From NCBI GenBank assembly GCA_023392595.1, contig JAEVYU010000001.1, positions 20,182 to 84,181 of the forward strand: a stretch of DNA of 64,000 nucleotides. Reading direction: 5' to 3'. Of the stretch, positions 16,976 to 26,461 are shown piece after piece. The notes under the pieces are model-generated. The model worked only from the letters and a program-made list of their open reading frames with translations, had not been told where the DNA came from and did no database searches. The position numbers were made by a program, and so were the translations under genes. Numbering within the stretch: the first letter of the stretch is position 1; each line of letters opens with the position of its first letter. Source of the DNA: Bacillota bacterium (GTDB lineage: Bacteria > Bacillota > UBA4882 > UBA8346).

Positions 16976-17638
16976 ATGGCACTTACACTTAGCGAAATAA
17001 AAAAAGATCCGGCTATCACCGCATTTATTCAAAAGGCCGACGAACACCTCGGCGTAATGGGGTATACGGAACATGGTTTTCGCCATGCCAGTTTGGTCTC
17101 AAATATTTCTCAAAATATTCTACTCCGCTTGGGTTATCCGGAACGCCAAGCCGAGCTTGCTTCGATTGCAGGTTACCTGCATGATATCGGCAATATTATA
17201 AACCGCCGGGACCATGGGCGGACAGGGGCGGTGATTGCTTTAAATTATTTGCTGGCCCAGGGTTTTGATCCTGCGGAGGCCGCAACGATGGTGGGCGCCA
17301 TCGGCAATCATGAAGAGGAGTGCGGTGAAGCGGTTAATAATGTAGCCGCAGCCTTGATTTTGGCCGATAAGTCCGATGTTCACCGCAGTCGGGTCAGAAA
17401 CACCGATCTGGCTACTTTTGACATCCATGACCGGGTTAATTATGCTGCCGTACATTCTTTTTTAAATGTAAACGAAGAAAAGCGCAGTATCACCCTGGAG
17501 ATTAAAATTGAAAATTCCATCTGTCCCGTGATGGAGTATTTTGAGATTTTTCTGGTGCGGATGATGATGTGCCGCAGAGCCGCTATTTTTTTAGGCTGTC
17601 AATTTAAGATCGAAATCAATGGAAATGTGCTTCTTTAA
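16976..17638 (+). CDS. HD-domain phosphohydrolase
   Basis: The protein is 220 residues. An HD superfamily metal site is visible: the first histidine region GFRHAS, the HD pair in GYLHDIGN, and downstream IGNHEEE. A characteristic 'LADKSDVHRSRVR' segment follows. Such proteins hydrolyse nucleotides or phosphoesters; the substrate is not identifiable. The start has GGAGGGTAG at good spacing. It ends 18 nt before the convergent end of the large reverse-strand membrane gene. Confidence 0.8.
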   Translation: MALTLSEIKKDPAITAFIQKADEHLGVMGYTEHGFRHASLVSNISQNILLRLGYPERQAELASIAGYLHDIGNIINRRDHGRTGAVIALNYLLAQGFDPAEAATMVGAIGNHEEECGEAVNNVAAALILADKSDVHRSRVRNTDLATFDIHDRVNYAAVHSFLNVNEEKRSITLEIKIENSICPVMEYFEIFLVRMMMCRRAAIFLGCQFKIEINGNVLL

Positions 17639-17655
17639 ATGAGTCGCACGCTCTT

Positions 17656-19863
17656 TCAACTTGATTGCAGCTTCAACTTTTTCGGAATCCAACGCCAAAT
17701 CAGGTTCGGATCTTCCTGATTATTCAATTTAAGCAGCAGGTATGAGAATCCGTAGGCTAAGCACGTCGCAAAGGCAAGAACTCCGGCATCATTGACCAAA
17801 TAGGAACAGACCCCGGCTACCAGAATTGCTTGCCATACTAACTGATCTTCCGGTAAGAGCATTTTCCGACCTGTAAGCCAGCGTTGAACGGCCTTCAAAA
17901 TGAAGGCTAAGAGGATGATGCGGATCCAGGGACTTGATAGGGTTAATTTTAGATTCATGGCAATCTTCCGGAAAATAATCTGACTGACCTGTCCGAAATC
18001 TTTGTTCAAAATTAGGTGGAGGAAACGGCCGATGTGTGTTTGAACATCCGGCGGCCGGAGGCTATCCCACCAACTAATTGTGAATAAGATCATAATGCAG
18101 CCAATGAAAACAAGCCAAAATTTACGATTTTGCCATTTCCACTGATAGATTTTTACCAAGTAATAGGCAAACCCGATTGTTCCCGCTAAAATCCCACCAA
18201 ATTTCGCTCCAAATTGTGGCCAACTTAAGATGAATATGGTTATGCCGAGAATAACCGGTGTGGACCAGCGGGATTTAAATTTTCGGTTGAATAAATCCGT
18301 GAATAACAGGGCGCTTGCTAAAAAAATTCCCAGAAATTCGTTGCCTAAGCCATAATATCTTGATCCGGCGATTGCGCTGTAACCTAAGGCGGAGAAACGG
18401 ATTAACCGCCACCCGGTAATTTGATCCAGAATGAGGATCAACCAGATTAGGGCCGATAAAATGAGGACCCGGGTATTCATCTCCTGAATCCGGGTAAAGA
18501 TCGCTACCCAAAGGACATTGAATAATAAAAAGCCACTAACTTGCCATGCAAAACTCGGGAAGAGGGGCAGGACGATTACGGTCAAAGGAATTACAATGAC
18601 CAGACTGACCAGCCAATCCCGGATCCAGCGGTTTTTTAGAAAAATACCGCTTAAAAGACCCATAATCCAGCAAGAAGATATGATACCCTGATACCAGTTA
18701 ATGATAGGGCGCTGATTTGCGCTGAGGACGATTAAACGTCGATTCAGGTCGAGGATTTTTTCTACGCCATCGGTTGTTGACTGACAAACCATGACTTTTC
18801 CGGTAAAAGCGGAAGTTTTCTCGAAATGAGCGATGCTCGCCAAAGTGGGTAGCAAATCGACGTTTGCCACCAATCCGGGCCAGCGTGTAGTTCCCGATAC
18901 CAATATGCCGGGGAAGGCATCCTGACGGTAAATTAGAATAGGAGCCAATAAGTTCTTCGTCGTATTACCTTCTTTGGAGATGGACGGAGAAAAAAGGATT
19001 AGCGTAAAATTTTTAGGAGCCCCCAAACCGATAACCCCCTCAACCAAAGAGTTGAGCCTTTTCCAGGTTTGAAGTTTCGCGCGTTCATAAAAGTCCGGAC
19101 TTACCTGGTCTCTATAATCATCTAAACGGGCAAAATCACCAAAATCGATAGCGATGATTTTTTGTTCCCCCAGATGCATCTTGAGTTGGGAGATCATTCC
19201 AGCTACATTGGCCCGGTATAAATAGGGAAAACCGGGGTCCATTTCATTCATGGAAGAGTCGACGGTTCCCTCATCGATCATTCCGGTTTTGTCCATTAAA
19301 AAAAGGCCACCGGGGCGGTTTACCTGGTCAGAGCTATCAATATTGCCGATTAAGCAAGTACGCCAACCTTTACGGTGAAACAGGCTGCCAAGTCTGCCCG
19401 GAAACACCTGATGGTCTTCTTGGCTTGCTATATTGGTCAACCAGCCGGTTTCAGGAACAAACAGACGCTGCTCAGAATCGACTTTTAAAGGAATTCCCTT
19501 TCTCCAATTGAAAAAACTGGCCGAGGGATTATGGGTCAAGAACCGTTCCGGGTTTAAAGAATCGCCCGGCAGGCCCAGGGCATTTCCTCTGCTGCCTGCG
19601 CCCAATGATAAATAACCGCTTCCGGAGTCCAGGTAACCTTTGCTGGTGCGGATGTTCATCAGCCCGCAATTACCTGAATTCAACAATTTCCGGATCCCCG
19701 GAAATGTAGTGTTGAATAACTCCACACTATCCATTTTATCGGCGATGATGATTACAATGGGTTTGTTCGGTTCAGGATGAACAGGTAATGAAAGTCCAAA
19801 ACTTGACAGAGTCAATATGGTGGCAATAGCTAAACACAAAAGAAAGCAGTATTTTTTTTTCAT
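17656..19863 (-). CDS. Large membrane protein with alkaline-phosphatase-like ectodomain
   Basis: The protein is 735 residues. After a signal/anchor segment there is an extracytoplasmic domain (about residues 35-390) that begins with 'KPIVIIIADKMD' and contains 'LVANVDLLPTLA'. These are the first metal-binding strand and the late DLxPT segment seen in sulfatase/alkaline-phosphatase-like proteins. About ten membrane helices follow. A phosphoesterase or phosphotransferase role in envelope polymer metabolism is an inference; the catalytic residue is not certain. ATG 19863 has an AGGTG site. It is transcribed against its neighbours and probably follows the 19954-20460 gene in one transcript. Confidence 0.6.
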   Translation of the reverse strand: MKKKYCFLLCLAIATILTLSSFGLSLPVHPEPNKPIVIIIADKMDSVELFNTTFPGIRKLLNSGNCGLMNIRTSKGYLDSGSGYLSLGAGSRGNALGLPGDSLNPERFLTHNPSASFFNWRKGIPLKVDSEQRLFVPETGWLTNIASQEDHQVFPGRLGSLFHRKGWRTCLIGNIDSSDQVNRPGGLFLMDKTGMIDEGTVDSSMNEMDPGFPYLYRANVAGMISQLKMHLGEQKIIAIDFGDFARLDDYRDQVSPDFYERAKLQTWKRLNSLVEGVIGLGAPKNFTLILFSPSISKEGNTTKNLLAPILIYRQDAFPGILVSGTTRWPGLVANVDLLPTLASIAHFEKTSAFTGKVMVCQSTTDGVEKILDLNRRLIVLSANQRPIINWYQGIISSCWIMGLLSGIFLKNRWIRDWLVSLVIVIPLTVIVLPLFPSFAWQVSGFLLFNVLWVAIFTRIQEMNTRVLILSALIWLILILDQITGWRLIRFSALGYSAIAGSRYYGLGNEFLGIFLASALLFTDLFNRKFKSRWSTPVILGITIFILSWPQFGAKFGGILAGTIGFAYYLVKIYQWKWQNRKFWLVFIGCIMILFTISWWDSLRPPDVQTHIGRFLHLILNKDFGQVSQIIFRKIAMNLKLTLSSPWIRIILLAFILKAVQRWLTGRKMLLPEDQLVWQAILVAGVCSYLVNDAGVLAFATCLAYGFSYLLLKLNNQEDPNLIWRWIPKKLKLQSS

Positions 19864-19953
19864 TGCGATTTTACACCTGAGTTTCAATTATTCACAAACC
19901 AATTTCTGTATTCTTTCCTATCATTTCATCAAAGGGTAATAACCATGAGGGAT

Positions 19954-20460
19954 TTAGTAACAAACTTTAACTCCTGCGCTTAGGGTAAATGAAGGGTCAT
20001 AATCAGAAGAATCGAAATCAATAAATCCGACCTCCAGATAATTTTTGAAGTTTTCCGGATAAGCTTTCGGGGTAAATTCGGTACCGATACCCACCGAATA
20101 CCCACGGACCCGCTTTTTAAAATCCCAGACATCACTATCTTCAAATTGTCCGGCCAGACCATAAATATAGACCGAGTTTTTGCGGGGCTCAAGGATGCCC
20201 GGTTTCAATTTATATAACACTTTTACGGTGGAGAACATAATCGGTTGTGGGCTCATGGTGATTAAACCTTGAATTGCCAGAGTTTGATCAATGTCATAGG
20301 TAAACGTCAACCCATAACAGAGGGGAAAAGCAACCTCATAACCAATTGCATATTGGGTGGTTTTTGTTTGCTGCATACTGTCGGCTTGTGCCGGTGTTCC
20401 ATTCGAAAAGAATATCAAGGCGGATAGCAATAACACCACTATACATTTTAAAAAGTTCAT
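19954..20460 (-). CDS. Exported protein, probable small beta-barrel or lipid-facing protein
   Basis: The protein is 168 residues. A signal peptide is cleaved near PAQA-DS, followed by alternating hydrophobic strands (for example AIGYEVAFPLCYGLTFTY and SVYIYGLAGQF) and a C-terminal strand that ends in an aromatic residue, ...AGVKVCY. This pattern resembles small outer-membrane beta-barrels and would fit a diderm envelope. I recognise no specific family. It lies upstream of the large phosphatase-like membrane gene, in the same direction with a 90-nt gap, so a shared envelope role is possible. Confidence 0.5.
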   Translation of the reverse strand: MNFLKCIVVLLLSALIFFSNGTPAQADSMQQTKTTQYAIGYEVAFPLCYGLTFTYDIDQTLAIQGLITMSPQPIMFSTVKVLYKLKPGILEPRKNSVYIYGLAGQFEDSDVWDFKKRVRGYSVGIGTEFTPKAYPENFKNYLEVGFIDFDSSDYDPSFTLSAGVKVCY

Positions 20461-20809
20461 CTTACCCTCCCCGCTTGAATCTCATTTCCACAAAACCACA
20501 AAATTTCCTGCCGCACAGGAAAAGGTCTTAAAAGAATCCAATTTCAGACCAAAATTCCCGATATCAATAGGAAATCAAGGATTCGTCTTCGGTTTATATT
20601 CCAAAAAGGAGTAATTTGATTGAAGGAGCCATAAATTTTTTCCAAAGTCAAATATTCTCATTTGGAACGCTCCCCCTTTTAATTGACAAGCCATTCTTAA
20701 ATCGATATAATTAATAAAGCTTTTGTAAACTTTCCGCTTATCTCACTCAAAACAAAGTAGGCGGCATTTTTCGTTTTTTATCAATAAATTAGAACTTGGA
20801 GGGAACCCA
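20461..20809. other. Intergenic region without a supported gene
   Basis: This is the divergent region between the reverse-strand exported gene and the small membrane protein at 20810. It is AT-rich. A TTGACA at 20693 and a TATAAT at 20706 are visible but only 7 nt apart, so they do not form a promoter. Promoters in both directions should lie here, but none could be assigned. Confidence 0.5.
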
Positions 20810-20959
20810 ATGTTTCAAATTATTACAGTGATTGTTGTACTTGCAATTTTCGGCGTATTCGCCTATGCAGCTTATAAAGCCGAAAAGGTAGTTGCCGCAA
20901 AAGCAGCCGCCAATCGTGAAGCAAATGCCAAAGCGACCGCCAAGACAAAGAAAAAATAA
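20810..20959 (+). CDS. 49-residue single-pass membrane small protein
   Basis: ATG 20810 follows TTGGAGGGAACCCA, a strong ribosome site, and opens 49 codons. The product has one hydrophobic helix at residues 3-22 (FQIITVIVVLAIFGVFAYAA) and then a basic, alanine-rich tail with many Lys and Ala that ends KTKKK. The layout (helix plus charged tail, just before secDF) resembles small translocon or membrane accessory proteins, but I recognise no family. The next gene starts 22 nt later. Confidence 0.6.
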   Translation: MFQIITVIVVLAIFGVFAYAAYKAEKVVAAKAAANREANAKATAKTKKK

Positions 20960-20981
20960 GATTGGATTTGGGGACAAATTG

Positions 20982-21398
20982 GTGAGACAGACATCGTTAC
21001 GATGGTATTATATGATGGTTATGGTCTTACTCATTGCCACGGTGGAGTGTGTGATCCAAAGTGGTGTTGGGGGCCGTTGGAACCAACTGGGAATCAGAAG
21101 CGCCACGGTGTTAGAAAAGATCGAGGGACTTTTGGATAGTACCGCGCCGGTCGCTGATAATCCTGATCTAACGATTCGGGCCAGTATAATACCTTCATCG
21201 AATAATGGATTTATAGACCCAAGACAGGATCCGCCGCCGGTTTGGGAACGTGTTTTGCTGACGAAACAGACCGGGTTAATGGTTGGGTTTTTCTTTGCCA
21301 TTATGGTAATATTATTGTTTTCTATTTTTTACCGAAGTTCACGGAATAGTTCCGGGAATGATGATGATGGTTTACAGATAGGTTTAATTTATTTTTGA
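20982..21398 (+). CDS. Two-helix membrane protein of unknown function
   Basis: The protein is about 138 residues from GTG 20982. It has a hydrophobic helix near the N terminus (WYYMMVMVLLIATVECVI), an extracytoplasmic loop of about 75 residues rich in Pro and Asp, a second helix near residue 105 (GLMVGFFFAIMVILLFSIFY) and a short acidic tail. The frame stays open upstream to 20892 but overlaps the 49-residue gene there, and no ribosome site supports an earlier start. GGGG at 20970 is a modest site for GTG. It lies 42 nt before secD, in the same direction. No family is recognised. Confidence 0.55.
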   Translation: MRQTSLRWYYMMVMVLLIATVECVIQSGVGGRWNQLGIRSATVLEKIEGLLDSTAPVADNPDLTIRASIIPSSNNGFIDPRQDPPPVWERVLLTKQTGLMVGFFFAIMVILLFSIFYRSSRNSSGNDDDGLQIGLIYF

Positions 21399-21440
21399 AT
21401 TTATGGACAAGGTTAATATCTTATAAAAGGGGAGATTGCG

Positions 21441-22958
21441 TTGAGACACGATTTGCGCTGGAAATCAGCGATAATTTTTTTGATCACCCTGGTTTTGGCT
21501 ATACTCATTAGCCCGATGGGCGCTAATATTTTTAAAACCGATCCAATTCGTTTGGGCTTGGACCTAAAGGGTGGTGTGGAGCTTTTATTGATTCCGGATT
21601 ACCGGCTTAACTCGAACAATCTTTTTAAGCTAAGTGATCAGTTGTTGGAAAAAATGAAACAGGCCAATATTAATGCCCCACAGGTTACACCGCTAGGGGT
21701 ACTGGATGGAGAACGTTATGACGGACTGAGATTTACTTTTGCCAATGCTGCGGATGTAGAAAGGGCAATGAATGTCGGGGCCATTCCGGAGCATTATAAA
21801 CTGGAACAAATTAATGAAACAAAAAACCTGAATATTGATTCTATGCAAAAAGGAAACATTGTTGATTTAAAAGTGCTTCAAGATGCTGGAGATTTTCCCG
21901 AAGATGCATTAGAACGTTCGAGAGCTATTATTGAAAACCGGATCAGTGAGGCTTCCAATAAAATGGCGGAAGCGGATGTTCGATTTGACGGTAAAGGACG
22001 GCTCAATGTGCAATTGCCGGGCTTAAAAACTTTACAGCAAGCTAAGGATATTATCGTGGCTACCGGTCGGTTGACCTTCCGGATTAACGACCAGATCGTA
22101 CTGGATGGTACAGATATGCGGGATGTCGGAGTTTCTTATCAAGCGGGTAAAGGTTACGTCATTAACTTTGCTTTTAAGGGCCAAGGCGCTAAACAGCTTG
22201 AAAAGATTACTACTGAAAACATCAATAAAAAGATGGCGGTTTATCTTGATGAGACCATGCTGATGGACCCGGTTATTCAGGATGCCATTCCAGGTGGTTC
22301 CGGAGTCATTACCTTAGGCAATGCCACCAAGGAAGAAGTTGAGAAAGACGCCTTATTAATGAAGTCAGGCGCTTTGCCGATATCTCTGCGGGTTATTCAA
22401 TCGACTCAAGTTGCACCGACCCTGGCTAATGAAACGATCCGCCAAAGCATTTTTTCTTGTGTCATCGGGTTATTTCTGGTTATCGGGTTTATGATTCTGT
22501 TTTATAGTATACCGGGTTTAATGGCGGATGCCGCATTAATAATTTATGCAATTTTTGTGTTGGGCACGATGGCGATATTCCGTGGAGTTTTAACCTTACC
22601 GGGAATTGCCGGATTCATTTTGTCCTTGGGGATGGCTGTCGATGCGAATATTATTATTTTTGAAAGAATTAAAGACGAGCTGCGCAATGGCAAACGTGTG
22701 CGGCCAGCAGTCAATGCCGGATTTCACCGGGCGTTTATAACCATTTTGGATTCTAACGTGACTACGTTAATCTCGGGTGCTGTGCTACTATTTTTAGGAA
22801 GTCCTTCGGTACAAGGCTTTGCGGTTACACTTATCATTGGTGTTATTATCAGCATGATAACCGCAATTTTTGTGACCAGAGTCTTTTTGGAATGGCGGAT
22901 TGACCGGGATCCCGACCATTATGCCAAATATTTCGGGGTCAAGGAGGTATTACAATGA
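21441..22958 (+). CDS. secD: Protein translocase subunit SecD
   Basis: The protein is 505 residues. With SecF it uses the proton gradient to drive late steps of Sec-dependent export. It has an N-terminal helix, the family motif LGLDLKGGVELLL, a large periplasmic P1 domain, and a C-terminal five-helix SD/SecD block with 'SLGMAVDANIIIFERIKDE'. The TTG start has GGGGAG. The stop overlaps secF by 4 nt (ATGA). Confidence 0.96.
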   Translation: MRHDLRWKSAIIFLITLVLAILISPMGANIFKTDPIRLGLDLKGGVELLLIPDYRLNSNNLFKLSDQLLEKMKQANINAPQVTPLGVLDGERYDGLRFTFANAADVERAMNVGAIPEHYKLEQINETKNLNIDSMQKGNIVDLKVLQDAGDFPEDALERSRAIIENRISEASNKMAEADVRFDGKGRLNVQLPGLKTLQQAKDIIVATGRLTFRINDQIVLDGTDMRDVGVSYQAGKGYVINFAFKGQGAKQLEKITTENINKKMAVYLDETMLMDPVIQDAIPGGSGVITLGNATKEEVEKDALLMKSGALPISLRVIQSTQVAPTLANETIRQSIFSCVIGLFLVIGFMILFYSIPGLMADAALIIYAIFVLGTMAIFRGVLTLPGIAGFILSLGMAVDANIIIFERIKDELRNGKRVRPAVNAGFHRAFITILDSNVTTLISGAVLLFLGSPSVQGFAVTLIIGVIISMITAIFVTRVFLEWRIDRDPDHYAKYFGVKEVLQ

Positions 22959-23914
22959 TGAACTTGTTAAAATATCGCTGGTTATTTATTGGTTTCTTTT
23001 TACTGACCATGTTGTTAAGTGTAACCTTTCTATTTGTCAATCCCTACAACGGTTGGGGCACCAAACCGGGTTCATCTCTAAATTTGGGAGTCGATTTTAC
23101 CGGAGGCACTAAAATTTATTTCCCAGTATCTCACGCCGTTACTTCATCGGACGTAAGATCGGTATTAGAAAAAATAAACCTTCCGAATTTTAAATATAAC
23201 GACCCGCAACCAAGTCAATTTATAGACTCAAAGGGAATAATGCGGCATCAGGTATTGGTTTATACACGCTTTTTAAGCGATCCTGAACAGGAAATAGTAA
23301 TTAACGCTCTTGAGGCCCAATTTGGTAAGGTAGAAGCCGGGCAAGGATTGGATATTACCAGGGTAGACCCGCTTATCGGGAAGGAATTGATAGATAATGC
23401 GTTGATGGCTGTCGCGTTGGCTTCACTTTTGATGATTGTCTATATATGGTTCCGGTTTGAATTAATAGCTGGAATAGCTTCAATTGTGGCATTGCTTCAT
23501 GATTGTCTGGTGATTTTGGGAGTATTTGCTGTGCTTGGCTTGGAGTACAATTCGACAATTATTGCAACGCTTTTAACTATCCTTGGGTACTCAATCAACG
23601 ATACGATAGTTATCTTTGATCGAATCCGGGAAAATTTAGGGTTTCGATCAAAAGATGGTTCTTTTGTGGAACTGGCTAATGACAGTATATTACAGACTTT
23701 CCGGCGTTCCTTGTATACCGGTTTCACATCCTTATTTGCCATTATGATATTATTTCTTACAGTTCCCAGTATGAAAGAATTTTGTTTCGCGTTGATAGTA
23801 GGCATTGTTTCGGGAACTTATTCTTCGATCTTTGTAGCCAGCCCGATTTGGGCCATTTATAAAGACCATCAGGAAAAGAAAGCTGCGCTCCGTAAGGTTG
23901 CTTCAGCAAGGTAA
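22955..23914 (+). CDS. secF: Protein translocase subunit SecF
   Basis: The protein is 319 residues. It shows the N-terminal helix, the LGVDFTGGT motif, the small periplasmic domain and the five-helix block with 'LGYSINDTIVIFDRIREN', the counterpart of the SecD signature. ATG 22955 overlaps the secD stop and is preceded by AAGGAGGT. ATG 22958 is a possible alternative one codon later. A terminator ends the unit. Confidence 0.96.
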   Translation: MMNLLKYRWLFIGFFLLTMLLSVTFLFVNPYNGWGTKPGSSLNLGVDFTGGTKIYFPVSHAVTSSDVRSVLEKINLPNFKYNDPQPSQFIDSKGIMRHQVLVYTRFLSDPEQEIVINALEAQFGKVEAGQGLDITRVDPLIGKELIDNALMAVALASLLMIVYIWFRFELIAGIASIVALLHDCLVILGVFAVLGLEYNSTIIATLLTILGYSINDTIVIFDRIRENLGFRSKDGSFVELANDSILQTFRRSLYTGFTSLFAIMILFLTVPSMKEFCFALIVGIVSGTYSSIFVASPIWAIYKDHQEKKAALRKVASAR

Positions 23915-23950
23915 ATTGGATGTCCTGTTATTGGATATTGGGCAATGGAG

Positions 23951-23989
23951 AGGACTGTCTCAAGGGTAAATGAGACAGTCCTTTTTTTA
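23951..23989 (+). terminator. Intrinsic terminator after secDF
   Basis: A perfect 12-bp stem AGGACTGTCTCA/TGAGACAGTCCT with an 8-nt loop is followed by seven T. It clearly ends the secD-secF transcript. Confidence 0.92.
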
Positions 23990-23992
23990 AGG

Positions 23993-24021
23993 TTGACTTT
24001 CGGTTGGATTTTCGATTTAAT
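23993..24021 (+). promoter_or_regulatory. Probable sigma-A promoter of the sugar transporter operon
   Basis: TTGACT and TTTAAT are separated by exactly 17 nt, just after the secF terminator and about 65 nt before the DeoR-type start. The spacing and 10 of 12 consensus bases support it. Confidence 0.5.
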
Positions 24022-24085
24022 TGAAGTAACTCCATATTTATTCTAGCATCCTTTGAATCAAAAAATGACTAAAAGAGGTAAAATT

Positions 24086-24880
24086 ATGTTTGCAGTGGCC
24101 CGTCAACAAAAAATTAAAGAACTTTTGATGAAGCATAAGCAGATGGATGTTGCTACTTTGGCAGCTACATTGGGAGTTACCGAGGTTACTGTAAGGCGGG
24201 ATTTGGATGTATTGGAAAGAGACGGATTCGTAATTAAAACCCATGGAGGAGCTTTGATTAATGAATCGCTCATTGAAACGAATCAAGAAGGAAATAACAT
24301 TGAGATTTTACCGGAAATCCGGGAAATCGGTGAAGCTGCAGCCCTCCTGGTTAATGACAGAGATGCCGTATTTATCGGCGGAGGAATGACTTGTCAGCAG
24401 GTGGCGGCAAATTTGAAAAGTAAACAACGGGTTACGGTTATGACCAACGATTGGTTGGTTGCAGCGGAATTATCGAATACCAATGGTGTTGTGACCGTTG
24501 TCACCGGAGGCAATACTCTGCCCGGAACAAGCCTTATGACTGGAGATTTGGCTTTCCGGGCTTTAGAGGGGAAACATTTTAGCAAAATAATCATCAGTGT
24601 TGCCGGTATTGACCTTTCTCACGGACTCACCACTAATTTTATAGAAGAAGCTCAATTTTACAAGGAGCTTTTTACAATAACCCAAGAAGTAATTATCGTG
24701 GCGGACTATCATAAGTTCGGGAAAATCGGCTTTGCGGTATTGGGAGATCTTTCGGTGATCCAAAAAGTCGTCACCAATAAAGAAGTGGATAGTCAGTATA
24801 AAGAGTATTTCTTCCAAAACAATATCAAAATTTATACTCCTTTCGAAGTCGAAGAATTAACCATGCAGGGAGGAGACTAA
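24086..24880 (+). CDS. DeoR-family transcriptional regulator
   Basis: The protein is 264 residues. It has an N-terminal DeoR helix-turn-helix (QQKIKELLMKH, then TEVTVRRDLDVLE) and a C-terminal phosphosugar-sensor domain with an IFIGGGMT-like start and 'IISVAGIDLSHGLT'. It is likely to repress the adjacent sugar transporter until a sugar phosphate binds. ATG 24086 has an AGAGG site 8 nt upstream; the two ATGs further upstream lack one and would extend beyond the family start. It is 3 nt from the ATPase gene, so the regulator is probably part of the operon it controls. Confidence 0.88.
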   Translation: MFAVARQQKIKELLMKHKQMDVATLAATLGVTEVTVRRDLDVLERDGFVIKTHGGALINESLIETNQEGNNIEILPEIREIGEAAALLVNDRDAVFIGGGMTCQQVAANLKSKQRVTVMTNDWLVAAELSNTNGVVTVVTGGNTLPGTSLMTGDLAFRALEGKHFSKIIISVAGIDLSHGLTTNFIEEAQFYKELFTITQEVIIVADYHKFGKIGFAVLGDLSVIQKVVTNKEVDSQYKEYFFQNNIKIYTPFEVEELTMQGGD

Positions 24881-24883
24881 TTG

Positions 24884-26383
24884 ATGAATGATTATCTTTT
24901 GGAATTAGTTGAAATTCGCAAAAGTTTCAGTAATCATTCGGTATTAAAAGGGGTCAACCTAAAGGTCAAAGCGGGCGAAATCCATGGGCTGATTGGCAAA
25001 AACGGCGCCGGTAAAACGACCTTGATGAAGATATTGAACGGTGTGATATCCAAAGATTCGGGGAGTGTTTTTTTACGCGGGCAGGAGGTTGAAATAAACT
25101 CGGTTAGGCAGGCCCGCGGTTTGGGTTTTGCTATGGTCTATCAAGACTTAAGTCTTTTTCCCGATTTGACGGTTGCCGAAAATATTTTTCCCGGACGGTT
25201 TCGTCAAAAAGGTTTTACAAAATACGGAATGATTCAAACGGATAAACTATTTTTAGAAGCCCAAGCGGTTTTAGAACGGTTGCATTTTCCGATTGATCCC
25301 CATACCAAATTATCTTCCTTAGGTTTGGGCCAGCAACAAATGGTGGAAATTGCCCGGGCCATATCCGAGAAAGCGGAGTTGTTAATTCTGGATGAACCCA
25401 CTGCCGCTCTCAATGAACAGGAAGTTGGACAGTTTTTCCAAGTTTTAAGAGAGGTTCAGGGTTTAGGCGTTACGATTATTTATATATCCCAAAGATTGAA
25501 AGAGATTAAGGAAATTGCCCAGAACGTCACAATTATCAGGGATGGCTTGGATGTGGCTACTTTTCCAACGGATAGTCTGGAAGGTGAGTCCATTGTTAAG
25601 CTGATGATCGGTAAGGAAGCTTTAGGGCGTTACCCTAAATTGGGATTGGCTGCCCGAAAGGAATTACTGCGGATTTCCGGTTTATCCATGGGTTCGGTAC
25701 TCAGTGATATCAGTTTTACATTGCATGAAGGTGAAATTTTGGGGATAGCCGGTTTGGCCGGATCGGGACGTACGGCTTTGGTTGACACTCTTTTTGGAGT
25801 CGGTTCTTTGGTAAAAGGGAAGATCTATTTGCGGGGGCGGGAAATCACGATAAAATCTCCCGAACAAGCGATTCGGTTGGGTTTTGCCTATCTGGCGGAA
25901 GATCGGGTTCGCGCCGGATTGTTTAATAATCTTTCAATTAAAAGCAATATTATGGCGTCAAATCTTGGCCGGATTGTTCGCAGGGGATTGATTAGTCCCC
26001 AAAAGGAACAGCAAATCGCTTTGGGACTTGTTAAAAGATTGGGCATCCAAATTCATAACCTACAACAAAAGGTTTCCACCCTAAGCGGGGGCAATCAACA
26101 AAAAACCATGCTGGCAAAATGGTTGTTCAGTGGAGGTTATGTATATTTATTGGACGAGCCAACCAACGGTTTGGATGTTGCATCCAAAGTCGATATTTAT
26201 AATATCATGAATAGTATTATCTGTGGAGGTTCCGGCATCATTATGATTTCTTCCGATTTGTCGGAACTTATCGGGATGTGTCACCGGATTTTGGTCATCT
26301 TCAAAGGCCGGATTGTCGGGGAATTGAAAGGGAATGAAATTTCCGAGGAAATCATCTTAAAAATGGCATCCGGAAAAGAATAA
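24884..26383 (+). CDS. RbsA-type sugar ABC transporter ATPase (two nucleotide-binding domains)
   Basis: The protein is about 499 residues with two ATP-binding domains. The first has Walker A GKNGAGKTT, a signature replaced by LGLGQQQMVEIA, and Walker B LLILDEPTAAL. The second has the altered Walker A GLAGSGRTA and the signature LSGGNQQK, as in RbsA, MglA and XylG. It powers uptake of a monosaccharide. ATG 24884 is used; the TTG codon just before it is within range of the same GGAGGAG site. No sugar kinase or isomerase gene is nearby, so the substrate is not evident. Confidence 0.92.
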   Translation: MNDYLLELVEIRKSFSNHSVLKGVNLKVKAGEIHGLIGKNGAGKTTLMKILNGVISKDSGSVFLRGQEVEINSVRQARGLGFAMVYQDLSLFPDLTVAENIFPGRFRQKGFTKYGMIQTDKLFLEAQAVLERLHFPIDPHTKLSSLGLGQQQMVEIARAISEKAELLILDEPTAALNEQEVGQFFQVLREVQGLGVTIIYISQRLKEIKEIAQNVTIIRDGLDVATFPTDSLEGESIVKLMIGKEALGRYPKLGLAARKELLRISGLSMGSVLSDISFTLHEGEILGIAGLAGSGRTALVDTLFGVGSLVKGKIYLRGREITIKSPEQAIRLGFAYLAEDRVRAGLFNNLSIKSNIMASNLGRIVRRGLISPQKEQQIALGLVKRLGIQIHNLQQKVSTLSGGNQQKTMLAKWLFSGGYVYLLDEPTNGLDVASKVDIYNIMNSIICGGSGIIMISSDLSELIGMCHRILVIFKGRIVGELKGNEISEEIILKMASGKE

Positions 26384-26461
26384 ACTTCGGGGTGTCCATT
26401 GTGAAAAGAAAATGAAGCAAAGTTCGCAGCCTGGGAAAATTCCCATAAGGAGGTCAATCGA

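Noticed and set aside
20693..20711. TTGACA and TATAAT as a promoter
   Set aside because: The two boxes are only 7 nt apart, which cannot bind sigma-A polymerase.
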